Source of the DNA: an uncultured Neomegalonema sp. | GTDB lineage: Bacteria > Pseudomonadota > Alphaproteobacteria > Rhodobacterales > Rhodobacteraceae | Length of the DNA: 33,286 nt | Assembly (NCBI GenBank): GCA_937995735.1 | Contig: CALKIZ010000111.1 | Location: 1 to 33,286 of the forward strand | Direction of reading: 5' to 3' | Part shown: in pieces, positions 31,263 through 33,286 of the stretch | How positions within the stretch are numbered: position 1 is the first letter of the stretch | How the letters are laid out: every line of letters starts with the position of its first letter | Made by a program: the position numbers and the translations under genes | Notes under the pieces: model-generated | The model's database searches: none | Told to the model about the DNA's origin: nothing | Seen by the model: only the letters and a program-made list of their open reading frames with translations

Positions 31263-32992
31263 AAAGCCATCTGTTTAGCGGTCAGAGCATAATGGAGTGT
31301 TGAGCCTTGCTTTGCACTTATCGCGTAGCCGATTGCTTCAGGCGCAATATGTGAGAGGTAGTATGAAGCGATGGCAATTTTTGCGAGATAGAAATCCGGA
31401 TCCTCGGGCATTTTCGCTTCGGCGGCGCGAATTCCGCGATGCAGCAATGTTGCTGCGCGCAGCGTGGACATCACCATGAGATAGGCATTCGATCCCGCAA
31501 GGCGTTCTGCCATATCATTTTGGGCCAACATCCACATCGTCGTTTCTTCCGCTGCCGTGTGAACCGCAACCAGTGATCCCGTAATCTCACTCGTCGCAAC
31601 ATGCATCTCTGATTCCGCGTCGTCCAAAATGCTTCGCGCTGTTTCACCCCCATCCATGGAGAGTTTACGGCCCACAAGATCAGCGGCTTGGATGCCGTTG
31701 GTCCCTTCATAAATCGCGGTAACGCGAACATCACGATAGAACTGCGCGGCTCCTGTCTCTTCAATGAACCCCATGCCGCCATAGACCTGGACACCCATTT
31801 CGGCCACTTTCATGCCGGTGAGTGTTCCGTATGCTTTCGCAAGCGGCGTCAGGAAAGCGCCGCGCCGCTCCCACATATCCCGATCAGCTTCAGGCGCTGC
31901 ACGGGCCATATCAAGGGCTTTCGCAGTATCATAACAGATTGCACGCGCCGCTTCGGTACGTGCCTTCATCTCCATCATCATCCGTCTGACATCTGGATGC
32001 TCAATGATCGCGTTGCTTAATTCTTGACCTTCACGCGGCGCAACTTTTCCCTGAACGCGGTCAGTCGCATACGACAGCGCGTGTTGGGTTGCGGCCTCTG
32101 CCGTGCCAAGCCCCTCAACGCCAACACCCAACCTTGCGTTGTTCATCATTGTGAACATGCAGGCGAGGCCTTTATTCTCCTCACCAATCAGCCAACCTTT
32201 TGCATTCTCGTATGCCAGGACACAAGTCGGCGACCCATGAAGTCCCATCTTATGTTCAAGTGATACCGTCGTCACACCGTTTTCGGAACCATCATCAAGA
32301 TATTTCGGCACTACAAAAAGACTTATACCCTTCGACCCCGACGGCGCATCCGATAAACGCGCGAGGACGAGATGGACGATATTTTCAACCAAGTCGTGAT
32401 CGCCCCACGAGATATAGATTTTTTGCCCGCTGATCCGATAATAATCGCCTTCAGGTTCGGCTTTCGTCTTTAGCGCGCCGACATCTGACCCGGCTTGCGG
32501 CTCGGTCAGATTCATTGTGCCGGACCATTCGCCGGAAATCATCTTACCGAGATATTTCTCTTTCAGCTCATCACTTGCATGTTCAGTGAACGCCTCGATG
32601 GACCCTTGGGTCATAAGCGGACAAAGTGACAACGATAAACATGCACTTGCTTGCATTTCATTGACGGCGGTCTGAACCGAAAGGGGCAAGCCCATCCCGC
32701 CAAGCTCCGCCTCTGCCGCAAGGCCCATCCAACCACCTTCCGCAAGCGCAGCGTAACCCGCTTTGTATCCTTCAGGTGTTTCAACCTTACCGTTGATAAG
32801 TTTTGATCCCGCATCTCCGGGGCGTTGCAGAGGCGCAAGTGTCTCTGTCGCGAGTTTGCCCATTTCCTCAATAATCGCATCGACGGTATCCTGCGTTGCT
32901 TCCGCAAACAGGGCGGTATCAGAAAGCCCTTGCGCCTCGACGACATGTTGAAGACAGAAGCGAATATCTTTTAGCGGAGCGGTATAGGGCAT
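31259..32992 (-). CDS. Long-type acyl-CoA dehydrogenase (DmdC-like)
   Basis: A 577-residue flavoprotein. It starts MPYTAPLKDIRFCLQHVVEA, has NLTEPQAGSDVG at 161-172 and ISGQKIYISWGDHD for FAD and substrate binding, GMGFIEETGAAQFYRDVRVT, and the catalytic Glu429 in AIYEGTNGIQAADLVGRKL; a C-terminal helical extension of about 130 residues follows. This long form includes 3-methylmercaptopropionyl-CoA dehydrogenase (DmdC) of DMSP breakdown, but also other acyl-CoA oxidising enzymes, so DmdC is only a possibility. The ATG at 32992 has GGAGG six bases upstream; an in-frame extension to 33055 is unlikely. The downstream hydrolase overlaps it by four bases. Confidence 0.92.
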   Translation of the reverse strand: MPYTAPLKDIRFCLQHVVEAQGLSDTALFAEATQDTVDAIIEEMGKLATETLAPLQRPGDAGSKLINGKVETPEGYKAGYAALAEGGWMGLAAEAELGGMGLPLSVQTAVNEMQASACLSLSLCPLMTQGSIEAFTEHASDELKEKYLGKMISGEWSGTMNLTEPQAGSDVGALKTKAEPEGDYYRISGQKIYISWGDHDLVENIVHLVLARLSDAPSGSKGISLFVVPKYLDDGSENGVTTVSLEHKMGLHGSPTCVLAYENAKGWLIGEENKGLACMFTMMNNARLGVGVEGLGTAEAATQHALSYATDRVQGKVAPREGQELSNAIIEHPDVRRMMMEMKARTEAARAICYDTAKALDMARAAPEADRDMWERRGAFLTPLAKAYGTLTGMKVAEMGVQVYGGMGFIEETGAAQFYRDVRVTAIYEGTNGIQAADLVGRKLSMDGGETARSILDDAESEMHVATSEITGSLVAVHTAAEETTMWMLAQNDMAERLAGSNAYLMVMSTLRAATLLHRGIRAAEAKMPEDPDFYLAKIAIASYYLSHIAPEAIGYAISAKQGSTLHYALTAKQMAL

Positions 32993-33128
32993 GGCAGCCT
33001 CCAAAACGTCGTTCATACCCAAAATGCAGTTCCAGCTCATATCTGCAACTGTCACGTCAGGTCATGTGGTCGCGTATTATCTTAAAATGCCTGATACAGC
33101 TATTTTTGTAGGGCAAAATCATAAATTG

Positions 33129-33286
33129 TTAACGGGCGATAATGTTGTCGCGGAACTGTGGGTTAATGAGTGCCTTGAGACGTTTTCTCTTTATGGATAG
33201 CTTTTCAGGGTTTTTACGCAGCATGTTGAGAGCAGCGCGTCGGATTGAGGCGAGATTTCGGGCAGAATGATCCTGTCTCGAGCGGC
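33129..33286 (-). mobile_element. 3' end of an ISAs1-family transposase, cut by the window edge
   Basis: On the minus strand the frame entering at 33286 and ending at TAA 33131-33129 encodes a 51-residue tail with DHSARNLASIRRAALNMLRK, then SIKRKRLKA and a final NIIAR. A DHSA-NLA-IRR-ALN-L segment followed by K-RLKA is the standard C-terminus of ISAs1 (IS4-like) transposases. The IS end probably falls around 33097, where CAGCTATTTTTGTAGGGC starts, about 105 bases upstream of the acyl-CoA dehydrogenase; without the other end this border is uncertain. Confidence 0.78.

Overview
The window looks like the chromosome of an alphaproteobacterium. The evidence is the mix of families: an NDUFA12/B17.2 complex I accessory protein, an sdhC-sdhD-sdhA block, a DUF4164-zapA pair, an adjacent tamA-tamB pair, a zur-znuB pair and a gap-pgk cluster. 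Genus and order cannot be fixed from sequence reading alone. Base composition is balanced in most genes but clearly AT-rich in the SIR2-like gene at the left end. Both edges are cut transposase genes (IS5-type on the left, ISAs1-type on the right), which is what an assembly contig broken at repeated insertion sequences would look like.

Layout. 1-1404: IS5-type remnant followed by a stand-alone SIR2-like gene, probably anti-phage. 1467-3126 (minus): ndufA12, mlaD and a Tam-like methyltransferase. 3299-4580 (plus): Zur box, zur and znuB, with no znuC between them. 4637-5673: tRNA-Phe(GAA) with a 961-bp element bounded by a perfect 45-bp copy of the tRNA 3' end; the element has no integrase but holds a 37-codon ORF with its own ribosome site and terminator, plus an unrecognised opposing ORF. 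5791-10920 (minus): gap, a small exported protein, pgk, a Sel1-repeat protein and an HpcH/HpaI aldolase. 11149-11701 (plus): DUF4164 and zapA, followed by a structured non-coding stretch. 11967-23446 (plus): tamA and a giant tamB. 23447-23785: nested inverted repeats and a terminator. 23786-26401 (minus): sdhC, sdhD, sdhA, without sdhB. 26674-27555: LysR regulator. 27787-30194: small exported proteins, two of them DM13-domain, around a minus-strand short-chain dehydrogenase. 30201-32992 (minus): acyl-CoA dehydrogenase of the DmdC-like long type, coupled to a metallo-beta-lactamase-fold hydrolase.

How it fits together. Most genes are housekeeping: central carbon metabolism, respiration, envelope lipid traffic (MlaD, TamA/TamB), zinc homeostasis and division. 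The most unusual object is TamB: 3151 residues, with eleven consecutive units of exactly 142 codons, four of them nearly identical. The second is the small tRNA-Phe-anchored element. The third is the SIR2-like gene, whose composition suggests recent arrival.
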